DNA of 64,000 nt. It comes from Anisodus tanguticus. Lineage: Eukaryota > Streptophyta > Magnoliopsida > Solanales > Solanaceae. A model generated the notes under the pieces. It saw only the letters and a program-made list of their open reading frames with translations, did not search any database and was not told the DNA's origin. Positions 41,856-54,500 of this stretch are shown here, in pieces (positions within the stretch are counted from its first letter, which is position 1; every line of letters begins with the position of its first letter). The stretch is from contig CM067547.1 in NCBI GenBank assembly GCA_034509755.1, positions 48,510,859 to 48,574,858 of the forward strand, given 5' to 3'. A program made the position numbers and the translations under genes.

Positions 41856-44423
41856 GTTTTTCTGAAGACAGAATAGGAAATAGTTTATTATCCAGACTAT
41901 TAAACAGGAGAACGCCTGAAGAAAATAATAGACAGCTTAGCGAAGTAATAAATGTAGATCGAGACATTAGTATCTTTCAACAGAATCAGTTGAAATTACT
42001 AAACCCTAAAACTCTCTATAATACTAGACAATTTTCGTCAACAGCTCAATTATATAGACATTACAGAGAAGAACAATTATCTGTATTAGGAAACTTAGCT
42101 ACAAACTTAAATTTAATTAGCTCAGAATCCATAAAACAATTAAAAAGAACTACCAGAACTCTCATGCATATGGGATTATTGGTTGTAGGAATAAAAGGTT
42201 TAACGAGAAAAAATTTAAGAAGTAAAGTCCTCATAGTAGTCTATGACGATAGATGGACAGATATGAAAAAATCCATTATAGGAACGACTGAAATAGACAT
42301 GACAGATAATGGACGAATATATTACACATGCCCAGACTTCTTAATGAATTTAGCAGAATTTGGAAAACACATAAAAATAGGAATACAGACAAAAGGTTAC
42401 GAAGAAATGCATAGCGGAAATAATCTACTGTTATGCTTAGGATTCTTAGGAAAAATGACAAACAGTAGTAACACAAAATTTAAAATTAAGATTAATGATG
42501 TAGTAGAATTAATGAGTAACAAAGGAATTAACCTAATCAAACCTGTAAAAATTCAACCTGAAGAATATGCAGGTCTAGAATGGAAATTAGAACAGTTCAA
42601 TACAAAGAAAAAGATATTACAACCCGAATCTCATCTAGAATATACAAATCCAAAAGGAGAAACTTCGATAAGATTCACAGACTATAATTACATTCCACAG
42701 AAAGACTGTGAAGAAGAAAAAACAGTAGATGAAGATGAAATAACAGAGTTTATGAACATAGAATTAATCCAGGAAGGCTATGAAGTAGACATTGCCATAG
42801 AAAAAGCCCAAATCCTGAAAAAAGAAAAACCATGGATGTTATTCAAATGTAAAGGATGTAACTTAGATAATATGAATTTAGAACAAACTATAGATCATTT
42901 TAAATTATGTGAAAAAAGAGATGATAATTCAGGATATAGAGAAGAACAGATTTTAAAAGCAAGAACAGATACTTGCGAAGAAATCTGGAAAGACTTTATT
43001 CTTAGTGAAGACGAATTAGAAACAAATTCGGTAATAAGCCAAAAAGAACTAATGGAAACTAGCGCATCTAGCTCTAGCCCATTCCAAAGAACAACCGGAG
43101 AACAATACACAGTAGATACTAATATCGGAAATGTACCTAGAAGAAGAGTTTTTAGAACAATAGGTGAACCTATAGAACAGGTGAAACCCTCTGGCAGAAG
43201 AATGCCATTAGAAGAACCTATTACTCTCCAAGAAGGAGGAAATAGGGGCAAAATATTAAATATAGCAGCTCACGATCCACAGAGATGGAACTCTGTAATC
43301 GATTTGTGGAAAGGGATAGTAGTAGCAGATTACATACAGAATTATGTAGAAACAGATGCCGAAACAATGTATAAATACTTAGAAACATTTTTAGGAGAAT
43401 CAACAAAAGCCCTATGGGAAGCCTATAAAACAGACTTTCAAAATGAGTTCCAACACTTAGTAGCCATGGGAGCAAACCCATATAACTTTACAAACAAGAT
43501 ACACACTCTAATTACAGGAGAAGACCCCAATAGTGGCCTCGTAATTTTACAAAGAAATGCTTTAATAAAATTAGAACAATTGAGTATAAGTAACTGGGTG
43601 TACATAAAGAAATTCTTAAACGATTTCTTTTATTATTGTACTATCAGTGGAAAATCATTTGATCAAGATTTAGGAAAGAAACTTTTTAATAAATTATCAG
43701 GAGCTCTAGGTAGAGAAATAGAAGAACGTTAGGAATAAAAGAGACGGGGTAATACAAAACCCAAATGCAAAATGGTCAATAGGACATAGAATACAACATG
43801 TGATGGACATTTTACAAGAAAAATGTACTCACTTACAAATACAGAAACAACTAAAGCAAAATGAATTGAGTTTCTGTAAAAGCGTAATTTATACAACGCA
43901 AAGCTATGATAAAGACCCGCCGAAGAAAAAAGGTTATAAATACAAGAAAAGATATAATAAATACGGTTATAAAGACTATGGTAAATACAAAAAGAAAAAA
44001 TACTTTTTAAGAAAGTCTTCAGCCAAAAAACCTTATTTAGACAAAAATAGACATATAAGAAAATACAGAACCAATAGAAATTATAAAAACAAGTTAGAAT
44101 GTTTCACTTGTGGAAGCATAGAACACTTAGCAAACACATGTCCAAAAAGGATAAATAATAATACAAGGAATTCTCAACTAATAGAAGATTTCCAAGAAAC
44201 TTTAATTAATGTAGACGAATACATGTCAGACACAGAAAGTATTTACTCAGTAGTAAGTATAGAAACAGGAGAAAGTAGTAGAATAGACTCTTCCGACTCT
44301 GAAGCAGATGAACTTATTAACGAGATCGGAATGGAACAACTAGATTTAAATATAGATGCTAATACTATAAATAATTTAATAAACATAAAAATAGAATGTG
44401 ATCATATTTTTTTAGAGAAATAA
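41804..44423 (+). pseudogene. viral movement protein - coat protein
   Basis: The first frame (642 codons to the stop at 43732) starts with a basic Ser/Arg region. A 30K-type movement protein follows: GLLVVGIKGLTRKNL near residue 124, VVYDDRWTDMKK near 147 and LLLCLGFLGKM near 207. The coat protein begins near residue 484 (AAHDPQRWNSVIDLWKGIVV). A shift near 43.73 kb moves the rest to the frame ending at 44423, which holds a very Lys/Tyr-rich stretch and the nucleic-acid-binding CCHC knuckle C-x2-C-x4-H-x4-C at 44100-44141, then an acidic tail. The movement protein tubulates plasmodesmata and the coat protein packages viral DNA. The shift separates the knuckle from the coat domain. Confidence 0.88.
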
Positions 44424-44565
44424 AGGTTTAGACAGCAATGCTTGCTGCCTCTACAAATGGTTCCCTAGCAGAAGTAAGAGAGCAAAATGTAAACGTTGTT
44501 TTCTAGAAGGATGCATAGAATGCCTCCAGAAAGAGTTTAACATTTTAATAAACCCCAAGGAAACC

Positions 44566-46858
44566 ATGAAAAAGATACCAGAAGATGCAACCCTAGCATT
44601 AAGAGTAATGACTTTAGAAACTAGACTTTTGCAGTTAGAAAAAGGAAAGCAGAAGGAACAAGATAATGATTCCATTATGGAAGAAGATCAACTAGAAAAT
44701 GAAATAATTACAGAACAGTCTTCAGAACTAATGAACACTGAAGAATGTAGAACTTTAATATGCAATGAAGATAAGAAATTCGGATCTTTAAAGCTATTAA
44801 CAAAAATTAGAATTAAAGATTACGAGATTACTACTCTAGCCCTAGTAGATACGGGATGTACGAAGAGTATTTTAAATAAAAAGATAATCCCAAATAATTT
44901 AGTTAAAACTTTGGATAAGCCTGCTTCTGCCATGCAAATGGATGGGACGCATAATGTTTATAAACATTATCTCCAAGAAGCCTCAATAAGCTTTATAAAT
45001 ACCTGCTCAAAGTTTTATAGTCCTAACTATAAAATGGACAGAATTTTAGTAAGAGATTTAAACATTAATGCAGATTTCATTATAGGACTAGATTTCATAC
45101 TAGATAATAATGGAAGCTGTACTATTACTAGAGATGGTGTTATTTTCCTAAAAAATAGCACATACACCCCAGTAAAGACCCAAAAGACGGAGACAAAAGT
45201 TCTCCAGATCTCTCCAATAAACCTACAGAATAAATTAGACGATAGTTGTTGTCATGACTGTAGAAATGGAGAAAAATATTGTAACAGAACTAGCAATAAA
45301 AACCTCATTCTAGAAGAAATTCAAGAAGAAGAAGATAATATAATAGATAAAAACTATACACTAATAGATATAGAAACAGATTTCTATAACTTTAAAAATG
45401 GGATAGATAAAATAGGAATAATAAAAGATAAAGCAGATCTAGATAACATAATAAAAATATTGGATGAATTAGAAATAATAGGAGAGAAACCATTAAGACA
45501 CTGGAATAACAATAAGATATTATGTCAGCTAGAACTAATAAACCCAGAATACGTTATTAAAACTGCTTCAATAGAGGCAACTAATCTAGACCTAGAAGAT
45601 TTTAAAATACAAATCAAAGAACTATTAGATTTAGGAATCATAAGAAGATCGACCTCTAAACATCGATCAGCAGCCTTTATAGTTAGAAATCACTAAGAAA
45701 TAGTTAGAGGTAAAGCGAGAATGGTAATAAATTACAAAAGACTAAACGATAATACTAGAAATGATGGATATAAATTACCAGACAAAACAGAACTAATCAA
45801 TAGAATACAAGGTAAAAATATATTTAGTAAATTTGATTGTAAGTCAGGTTACTGGCAAGTAAAAATGCACCGAGACAGTATAGAATGGACTGCTTTCACT
45901 TGTCCAGAAGGACATTTTGAATGGCTAGTCATGCCATTTGGCTTAAAGACTGCCCCACCAATTTTCCAGAGAAAAATGGATTCCATTTTTGGGGATTATA
46001 AAAGATTTGTCATAGTATACGTAGACGACATCTTAGTATTTAGTAATAATATGGCTGAACACCTTGGACACTTACAGACAGTGTTCAGACTTTTTGTAAG
46101 TAACAGAATTATAATTAGTAAAAATAAAATGGAGTTATGTAAGAAATACATAAACTTCTTAGGAATAATTCTAGGAGAAGGAAAAGTCAAGTTACAACCC
46201 TATATAGCTAAAAAGGTCTTAGATATGCCAGACAAATTAGATAATACCAAAGATTTACAAAAGGTATTAGGAATTTTAAAATTATGCTAGAACTTTTATA
46301 AAAGATTTAGGGAAACTGGCAGGACCTTTATATTCAAAAACTGGTTCAACCGGGCAGAAACACTTTAACGCAGAGGATATAAAAATAGTAAAGCTCTTAA
46401 AAGAACAGGTTAAAAATATCCCAGACTTAAATATGCCTTTAGAAACAGACTACCTGATCATCGAAACAGATGGTAGTTTCGAAGGATGGGGAGCAGTACT
46501 AAAAGCAAAGAAAGACAAATACTGTAGTAAAACCACAGAAAAAATTAGCGCTTACCAAAGCGGAAAATATAAAGAAAAAGGTAATATGAGTAGTATAGAT
46601 GCTGAGATCCTAGCAGTAATTTACGACCTTAACGCTTTCAGATTATACATACTGAATAAACCAGAAACTTTAGTTAGAACAGACTGCGAAGCCATAGTTA
46701 AATTTCATCAGAAAATTAATGATAAAAATAGCAGTAGAAGACGATGGCTAAATTTCCTAGACACCATATCAATTTACAACCTAGTGTTTGAACACATAAA
46801 AGGAAAAGACAATAATCTAGCAGATCAGCTCAGCAGACTAAAGATTACATCTAACTAA
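44566..46858 (+). pseudogene. viral protease - reverse transcriptase - RNase H
   Basis: Open sequence may begin upstream of the ATG at 44566 (Cys-rich segment at 44.43-44.53 kb in the same frame). The aspartic protease shows ALVDTGCTKSIL (catalytic DTG near residue 95) and FIIGLDFI. RT begins in the first frame, is cut by a TAA at 45694-45696, and resumes with KFDCKSGYWQVKM, MPFGLKTAPPIFQ and the catalytic YVDD at 46018-46029. A shift near 46.28 kb precedes RNase H, where the D-E-D-D residues are visible in IIETDGSFEGWG, SIDAEILAVI, LVRTDCEAIV and KDNNLADQLSR. The enzyme copies pregenomic RNA to DNA. No integrase is encoded, as expected. Confidence 0.93.
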
Positions 46859-46887
46859 CGAGTTTGTTTTCTATTTGATAAAACAAC

Positions 46888-48157
46888 ATGAGCTCGTCAA
46901 AGACTAATCCAATAGATAAGGGAAAAGGCCCGGCCAAATCCCAAGATCTACAGACACACGGTATTGGGTAATCTTAAATTTAGACCCATGACCGAGCTAG
47001 AGACTCCAACAATAGAAAGACTCTATTTCGGTAAGAATAACTTAGTTTCTTTTCCGCCTTCAAATATGACTTTTAAAATACTTCAAGAATTCGTAGTAGA
47101 CAAACAACAAAAGTGTTTAGTAGACAATCTATGGATATCACATAACAGAAAAGACTCTAGCCATTTTGTAGCAACGTTAAACTGTTTATGTCAGTATTTT
47201 ACAGAAAAGAACCAAGACAGACGTTTTAAATTTTACGTGGTAATACACGGAAAAACAAACGGGATTTTTTAGACTTGGATAGAAGTAATAGACTCTATTA
47301 AAGATGTCAAAAAACCAATTTTTAAATGTTTTAATGATTTTAACGAGGCTCTAGACTACACAAGAAGAGTGCTTGGACCGAACTACTATATCTCTCCAGC
47401 TCTTAGACAAAATCCAAACAAAACCCCTCAGTACAATATACAGAAAGACACTGATAAAGTCATTTTTTGCGATCATTGTTCTACAATGATCGAGACAGTT
47501 AGACGCCTAAATCAAACCAAAGAAAATCTCATACTACAAAACGCCAGACTCCAAGAACACATATTTCTGCTAGAACAAAAATTACAAGACAGTCAAAAGC
47601 ATAAAGAAGTACAGAAACAGAGTTCTCCATCTCAGACTAAAATGGATGAGACAGGTGTGCATTCCCTTCTGAATGCAAACAGATCTACTGTACAAGATAA
47701 ATGTACAGCTAGTCCGGTGCAAACGGTTGCCGGTAAATACGTACCAAATCCGTTAATGGCTGTCACTTTGCCAAAAAGTGAAAGTGAGGAAGATATTTCC
47801 TCTCAGACCAGACGAAGACTCCCTAGAACTTTTAATCAAGGCTCATCTTCAAGAACTAGAATTACTACAGCTAAAAAGAAAAAAAATAAAAATATAGAAA
47901 AAATTGTTGAAGAAACACTAGCAAGAATCCTTCAAAGAAACACTACCCAGGACAAAGGACCTGAAAAAGACAAGCATGTAATTCCACCTGTACAAGTACC
48001 AGGTGATAGTCAAAACCAGAACCAAAACTCAGACAATGGAGATGACGAACATGTTTCAGATAGTGATCTCCAAGACGATAATGATGCTCAAGACCCTAAC
48101 GATTATGATTCAGGCATGAGTTTCGACTCAATTGCATTGCATAATCTAGACACGTAG
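46888..48157 (+). pseudogene. viral translational transactivator / inclusion-body protein
   Basis: The frame begins at the ATG at 46888 but stops at 46969. The family sequence continues in another frame from about 46964 to a stop at 47270-47272, then resumes in that frame to 48157. The core domain spans the second break (KFYVVIHGKTNGIF, then WIEVIDSIKDVKKPIFKCFN and DYTRRVLGPNYYI). It matches the caulimovirus transactivator fold that also resembles the RNase H N-terminal hybrid-binding domain. A coiled coil (NLILQNARLQEHIFLLEQKL), a Lys-rich patch and an acidic C-terminus follow. Such proteins allow reinitiation on the polycistronic viral RNA and build inclusion bodies. Confidence 0.88.
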
Positions 48158-48339
48158 CAGAAAGACACAGTTTTCAGACAACAGATATTTTCTAAAAAGC
48201 AACAGACTACAGCAGACTGACAAAATGATAGCGACGCAAAAGATGAATAAAGAAGAAGATAAGATAATGACATAAAGGAAAAAATAATGCGCGACAAAGA
48301 GAATCAACGACAAAATGATAAAGCAACTTTAAAGACTTT

Positions 48340-48437
48340 CACGTGACGATGGGGCCCATAGCGCACCCGGCGTAAACTTTAAAGATTCTTATTTCATTTT
48401 GAGATCCGGAGTTTGAAGTCCGCAAGACACTATAAAT
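48340..48437 (+). promoter_or_regulatory. viral pregenomic promoter
   Basis: A TATA box (TATAAAT) at 48431-48437 lies downstream of the last viral gene. About 85 bp upstream, CACGTGACGAT (48340-48350) combines a G-box with a TGACG half-site like the as-1 element of the CaMV 35S promoter. Transcription would start about 30 bp after the TATA. Confidence 0.7.
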
Positions 48438-49250
48438 AACAGACTCTTAGAATGAATAAGACACAAAAAAAACACAGACGGAACACAACACACCACTCTC
48501 TCTCTAAATGCCTCTACAACCTCCCATTTTCTCCCCACTTGTATAAACACCCCATGTAAGATAGTTTTCTTATTTTTCAGCTTTCGTGTGCAGTTAAGAT
48601 TTCGGGGACTCCCGAAAGGGAAACCTCCTTGTTTTCAAATTATGTAAGTCTTTTTATTCAGTAGTTATCTCCACCATGTATATTATGTTTATTTTCATAT
48701 TTATGAACCTTGCAGAAATGCAAGAATTATGTTGTTAATATAAAGTTATTTTGTTTTACAATGAAGCTTTATTTACTGTTATAATCAAGAATTCAATATG
48801 CTTAGACATGGTTATCTTCTGAACTTAGTAAATGGTTATCTTTTAAACTCTATTATGACCTCAATGGATTAGCCTGTAAATTCCTATGTCAACGGTGGTT
48901 GATAATATGGCCTTTTGATGTCCGCTGAAGGACGGTGTTGGCCTGAAAATTGGGTGTGGCTAAAGACGACTGTCATAGTAAGGGTAAGGTTTAAAAGAAG
49001 AGATGAACAGTTTGGAAGAAGAAATGAATAGGCATAGTGTGTTCAAGAGATGAACAGTAGTAGACCTTCATGACTGGACAGAGTCCAGATTAAAATTTTT
49101 TATTTTATTTTATTGGAGATAGCTCATTGGTTCTTAAGACTAACATAAGGAGAAGTACAACAGAAAGGGAGTACCGAGTAGGATCACATAACCATCTGAC
49201 TCACCCCTTTATTATTGAAATATTTTATTGAAATATCACCCCCTCTATTT
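48438..49250 (+). other. viral leader region
   Basis: Non-coding sequence between the promoter and the putative primer site, with scattered short ATG frames, as in the long leaders of Caulimoviridae. Early pyrimidine-rich sequence (CTCTCTCTAAATGCCTC) follows the presumed start. I see no long frame. Confidence 0.6.
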
Positions 49251-49258
49251 TGGTATCA
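49251..49258 (+). other. possible viral tRNA-Met primer site, truncated
   Basis: TTTTGGTATCA ends the viral sequence; TGGTATCA is the first eight bases of the plant initiator-tRNA complement, after which (TA)n begins. The intact sequence for comparison is TGGTATCAGAG in the TRIM at 35139. Confidence 0.6.
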
Positions 49259-49384
49259 TATATATATATATTGATGATTTTTTAGAAAATGGCAAAATGG
49301 TCCTTTGTTTTTAATAGTAAGTTCAAAATAGTCTGTTAATTATCAGTTGAGTAGTTTTAATCTTTTAAGTTTGTTAAAATTGTG

Positions 49385-49440
49385 GTATGGACCTTCTCCG
49401 GACCCGTGCATAGCAGGATTGCACCGAACTGTCCTTTTTA
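49385..49440 (+). mobile_element. SINE fragment
   Basis: CTTCTCCGGACCCGTGCATA and GCACCGAACTGTCCTTTT match the 3' part of the tRNA-derived SINE at 61.1 kb (CCCCTGACCCCGCGCATAGC ... GCACCAGGCAGCCCTTT). Confidence 0.6.
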
Positions 49441-49869
49441 TTATAAATCTTGATTATAAAATTTAATCAAAACTGTGAAATTAGAAAATATTTAACGAGA
49501 ATTCGCATTCGAGAGTATAGTTTTTGTAGTTATTTTATTATTTGGTCTTCTTTTTAGTTGTAATTTTTATTATTTTTGTATCTGCTTTTTGTGTTTAGTA
49601 TAGTTTTTTTTACGTTGCGGATTTTGTTTTCTTGATTAAATCTTTTTGTCACCTCGGCCCGTTATCGATGCAAAGACGGATGAAGATGAGGATGGTGAAA
49701 TGATTGGGCCTCCACCATAGGGTTCAATGGGATCAGATACGGAGGATGATATGGAAGAAGAAGAACAAAATATCGGATACCTTTAGTAATGAAATTGTAC
49801 TGAAAGGACATGCAAAGGTGCAACTTTTGTTTTTGTGCCTTAATGTGCATGTAGTGAAATTGTGTCTTA

Positions 49870-50117
49870 TTCTTCGATTTTAGTATTACATGTTGGTTCT
49901 TTGCTTCAGTTATCGTATTATTTATTGTTGCTACTGTTTTCTTCTTGATTGTTTTCAGCATGGCTTCTTCACTACTGTATTTGCTTTCCATACTGTATTT
50001 TTGATATGCTTTACTTTAACCGAGGTTCTATCAAGGTAGAGATAAAGTTACGTACACACCACCATCCCCAGACCCTATTTGTGGGATTGCACTGGGTATG
50101 TTGTTGTTGTTGTTATA
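49870..50117 (+). mobile_element. RTE 3' UTR/SINE tail
   Basis: Diverged RTE 3' UTR followed by AGGTAGAGATAAAGTTACGT, CCCCAGACCC and GGGTATGTTGTTGTTGTTG. It lies in intron 1 of the WDR70 pseudogene. Confidence 0.7.
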
Positions 50118-50272
50118 ATGAAAATCTATGGGTTCTTTCAACTATTACATTTTCAGCTTTTTCAGCTTTGCTTGTGTGAGATTAGCATAGTCAGTCCTAA
50201 CTCCTAAGTACTGGATAGTTTATGGACAGCTTAAAAATAGTGATAATATGATGAATCCTCTATACATTTAAT

Positions 50273-51550
50273 TGTTGGGAGATTTTTGCTCTATGGTACT
50301 TTATAAAGCAGTACGGGAAGTATTTAACTATTACAAGTATTCGAAAGGATAAACAAAGATTCAATAATTCAACATGGAATCTGAAAATTACAATAGTTAC
50401 ACAAGTAAAAACTGGAAATTTCAGTTTTATAGAAGACGGAAAAATATAAATTGGTTTTTGCTGAGTCGAGTGTAGCACTCTGTCCTTAAGACAATATTGC
50501 CCCGTATGTATCCTTTATACGTCCTGGACAATTTGTCTCCCAAGATAAAACAGCAATGGAACCCTTGAGCAAAGGAAACTCAAGAGCTACCGTGAAGAAT
50601 ATTGAGTAACGAAATGATGCTTGGAAGTTGTAGGAAGAAAACTATTTCGGTTGTGTATTTTCGTGCCTTTGTTTTTCTCGCATCTGTTTCTCGTATTTTC
50701 GTGCATATGTCTTAGTGCTCAACAATGGTGTAAGGGGGTATTTATATAGGTGAGGGAGGGGCTGTTCTTGCTGAATATCGCCTCCATAATAGCCAAATAA
50801 TGGCCATTATGGAGGTAGTAAAGTCACCAACATAAATGGGAGAAAGACCAACTGTTTTGGCCATTATAGGAGGAGTAATTCAGCCAAAATAAATGGCTGA
50901 ATTGAGTGCTTGGCATTTCTGTTTTTGACCGTCGAAATTTCGATTTTCTGAAACTTCGGGGACCAAGCGTACATCTTGAAACTTCGGGGACCAAAGCGCA
51001 CATCCGAAAGAATTTCGGTCCAAAGCGTATATCCGAAACTTCGGGATCAAAGCGTACTTCTGGCAAAGTTTTCTGGCCTAAAAAGATAATATCAGAAGAC
51101 CCACAGCCCACGACCCGTGACCCGTGAACCCGGAACTCGAAACCGGAACCGGACCGGACGGGACGGGCGGGCGGCGGCGGCGCGCGTGTGGTCTTTCCTC
51201 GAACCGAAGCACATCTAGGTCCTCCCTCCTTTAAACACATGGGATACCCCTTGGGGTCCCAAACCCCAAACCAATTTCGAATCTTATATACACAACAATT
51301 CTTTCTTCCTCTACCGATGAGGGAGAATTACACACAATACCACACTTTCCATGCTTCAAACACCTTACTTCGTGAACCAATATCTCTTTCATTTCTCAAT
51401 GAAATTTGACGATTCTTGGCCCTACGGTTATCTACGTACTTAGTAGATCATGCATGTGTGAAGAACCGGATTCTCCAACATACGTTACACTAGTGTTTAA
51501 GCCGTTAAAGTTGGTCGGTCTCAACTCCCGCCAAAGGCAAATTTCCAACA
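50273..51550 (-). repeat. 3' LTR of the 50.3-56.9 kb copia element
   Basis: This LTR is 1278 bp. It differs from its partner mostly by 1-2 base indels clustered in the GC-rich block at about 50.93-51.19 kb. A TATA-like TATATAAATA (minus) lies near 50740. Confidence 0.92.
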
Positions 51551-54500
51551 ATCCCCTCTTGAAAGAGATTTTGGCGCACTCACATGGTGTCTTTTCATTT
51601 CCAAAGAATATTTCGGCGGACCGATGTTGCATAAGGAGAGGTAGCCTCGGCTTTGAACCTTCCATAGTTGAATACCATCGGACTTACTTACCGCGCGGTG
51701 AACGTGATGTCTTGAACCGTCGGTGTTTAGTGTAAGCCAAGACAACGGTACCAAGACAACAAATTCCCTTACTCTCTTCTTCGTAATGTTTTGTCCGTTT
51801 TGGCCATGGACAACGTCTTGGATTCTTAAGTGCGTTCAATTTGAGGCGGCCCGTCCTCGCACTTAAATAGGTGGTCTCCTACAAGGTATCCTGCTATATC
51901 CCACTTCACAAGTGTTAGGAACCATTAAAAGTTTCCCAAAGACCTAACCTCAACTGTTGAGGATCATTACAGTTTTGAAAACTTAACCTCTACCCATCTG
52001 CAGATAGCACTTAACGTCTATCGCGGGAACGACTTTGGATTTGGTGTTTCTTTTCGAAATCACTATCCGAAGTGCTCATGCTTCGACCGAAGCGATCAAC
52101 CGAACCTTTACAACTTAGTTTTCCCATTGAACCAAATTGCGGGATCTCCGGTTCGTAAGGTTGGGTTTCCACATTTGTATTGGTTTGTATATTTTGGGTT
52201 TTAAGCCCATTCCCCTAGACAAAGAACACTTGATCTCCGGGTAGTCCCTTAGTTAGTAAATAAGGAAGTGACACCCGTGATGATCAACCGCCATACGGTC
52301 CTATGTCTCCGACGGATCGTGACGAGATATGTCCGAGACGCCGTCATCCGTGTCCTTCCTAAAGCCGACCGGCTAGCCACGATGTAGAACCGCTCGAAGG
52401 CACGGGTTTCTCCCAATAAGGGACGTCCTCTAATGAGTCGTGAAGTTACTCAACTTCTTTTATGCTTTGTATAAAGCGATAAACTCCGATACCAACATGA
52501 ATCGGTCGATGCAAGTTTGCTTAGAGGATTTTCCAAGAACCACCATACACATTTACTTGTGGCTTTGGTGTTCTTCAGATCCGATGTCCAGTTTGCATCA
52601 CCGTGTTCTCTCGGAACCGCTGGACATCCAGAATACTATAATCCGTAGATAAGCGAATAATTCGGATATCGTCATATCCGACTTAACGCCTTCTATTGAT
52701 CATGTATTAAGATCATCGGTGAACCTTAGTTCAACCGATCCGTTTGTTGGACGATACCAAGTCGGTTGTAGTGTGTACAATACATTGAACTACACGTGAC
52801 CCGAGCATATCGCTCCTTGTCTATGGGTGCACCATGATTCCAATCGGTTCTATGATTCATATCCATTGGTGGCTTCAACGAGACTGTCAACTATCGACCG
52901 ATCCGTTAGATGTCTTAGAAATCCAATTCCTAAGATGTCATCTGTGATACTCATATCTTTCATATCGAGACTTTGTTTCAATATGATTTTCACTCTAAGA
53001 CCGTTGGTTTTCCAACTGTTGGCTTTCTAACTTCGAGTCAATGTTTCGTGATCGATCGATTCATTGTTTCTGTTTTATACGAGACTTTCGGGACCAAAAT
53101 GTTAACATTTCGGGGACCAAAATGAAAGTTCAGGAAGAAGCCCAACAGATTCAAACAAACCAATTCGATCCTCTTCTTCCAACTCTTCGATTTGGAAGGT
53201 CGTTTCAACACCCATGCCATGTAAGATTACAATGGCCCTGGATGTGAAGCTACTCACTGGGGAGCACTTTTTACAACCCAAAGGTTCTTTTCCGGAGGAA
53301 GATTAACTATTACACACGTATGGTTCTATATATGAAATCTATTTCTCCCTTTAGCTTCTTTCCAAAGCGGCGCTTTTGGAGATAACAATTATTTGTTAAT
53401 TGTCCATGGTTCGTTCTCAACCATACAAGCTAGAAGGACCGGAACAAGTCTTTGTCCCCTCTTTGCTCCGTCTTGGTTCAACATCTAGAATCCCCGAGTT
53501 CTGCAGATCCGGAATATTAAGTTCCGAATAGACAAGCAACTTTCGAGTCATGAAGATACGGAACGTCTAGTTCCGGACAGTCGAGCCCTCGCGGGTTCTT
53601 GTTAACCTTGAGCAATTACTCCTTTTTCCTTTTCCAAGGAAAGTTATCTCCAAAGAATTCAAGCATTCTTTGACGCCAAGAGGCGATCAACACTATCGTT
53701 ATTTGCGGATCCGGTGGATATGCAATCTACGATCTTAGGTCGAACTTGACCTATTTCGGTAGCCCATCTTTTACCAAGTTACCCCTCATAATTTGGGCGT
53801 ACGACTTCGTGCTTGGCTAACACCGTTAGACTGAGGTGAGAAATGAACATTCGTTTAATGAACGATGCTTCACATTCTCCCCCTCTATCACTACGAATTT
53901 CTCAATCCGTAGGCTTTGTTGATTTTCAACTTCTGCTTTGTAGGCTTCAACAACTTCATCTTTGCTTTTCAATAAACAAAGGATTCCATACGTTGTACCA
54001 TCATCAATGAAGATCACAACGTACTTGTCTCCCCCCTCTATTTTGTATAAACTTCAAATCACCCAAGTAGGTGTGACTAAGTTCTAGAGGAGCGGTGCTT
54101 CTTTCGCTATTCCCTTGACGGAATTTGGAAAGGTGATTTTGCCTCTTCGTCTACCTCACATTCATTTTGAGGGTTTATGTCGACGAGTAGGCAACAATCT
54201 CAACATCGTTAGCTTTTGAATGACTTGCTATTTAACGTGTCTTAATCTATGATGTCATAGATGCACGGATTACAATATATCATTCATTTGGCTATAGACA
54301 TATTGTACCACTCTTAGTTATTACGGACCTGTTGGACTAGTCTCAAATCAGATTTGACCAACAACGTCCTTTAACCAAGTTAGGAACATGTATCACCTCT
54401 TTTAGAGTGATCTCATTCCTTGAAGTCCTATTGAGGACAACCTCTCCAGCCCCTTCTACTTTAGAGGTGGCGTTGCTTCACATGAACAACCTCTTGCCCG

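Larger units (their letters stand above)
40422..49258 (+). mobile_element. endogenous pararetrovirus, nearly full length (Solendovirus-like)
   Basis: Gene order is small ORFs, movement/coat protein, protease-RT-RNase H, transactivator, then promoter and leader. There is no LTR and no integrase, as in Caulimoviridae. The separate movement-coat frame, separate pol frame and last-placed transactivator fit the tobacco vein clearing virus group better than Florendovirus; Petuvirus is the main alternative. The insert opens and closes at (TA)n, and its right end is TGGTATCA, the beginning of the tRNA-Met primer site where caulimovirus maps conventionally start. Each large gene has a few stops or shifts, so this copy is not intact. 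Confidence 0.92.

Noticed and set aside
42276..43481. Minus-strand ORFs of 66-118 codons inside the viral movement/coat gene
   Set aside because: They oppose a clearly conserved viral reading frame and match no known viral antisense gene.
40422..49258. Ty3/gypsy retrotransposon for the 40-49 kb block
   Set aside because: There are no LTRs and no integrase, and movement-protein and transactivator domains are present, so it is a pararetrovirus.
50824..51240. 138-codon ORF and similar ones in the copia LTRs (also 56211-56594)
   Set aside because: They lie within LTR sequence, appear in both LTRs with different frames because of indels, and have Arg/Pro-rich composition driven by GC content.
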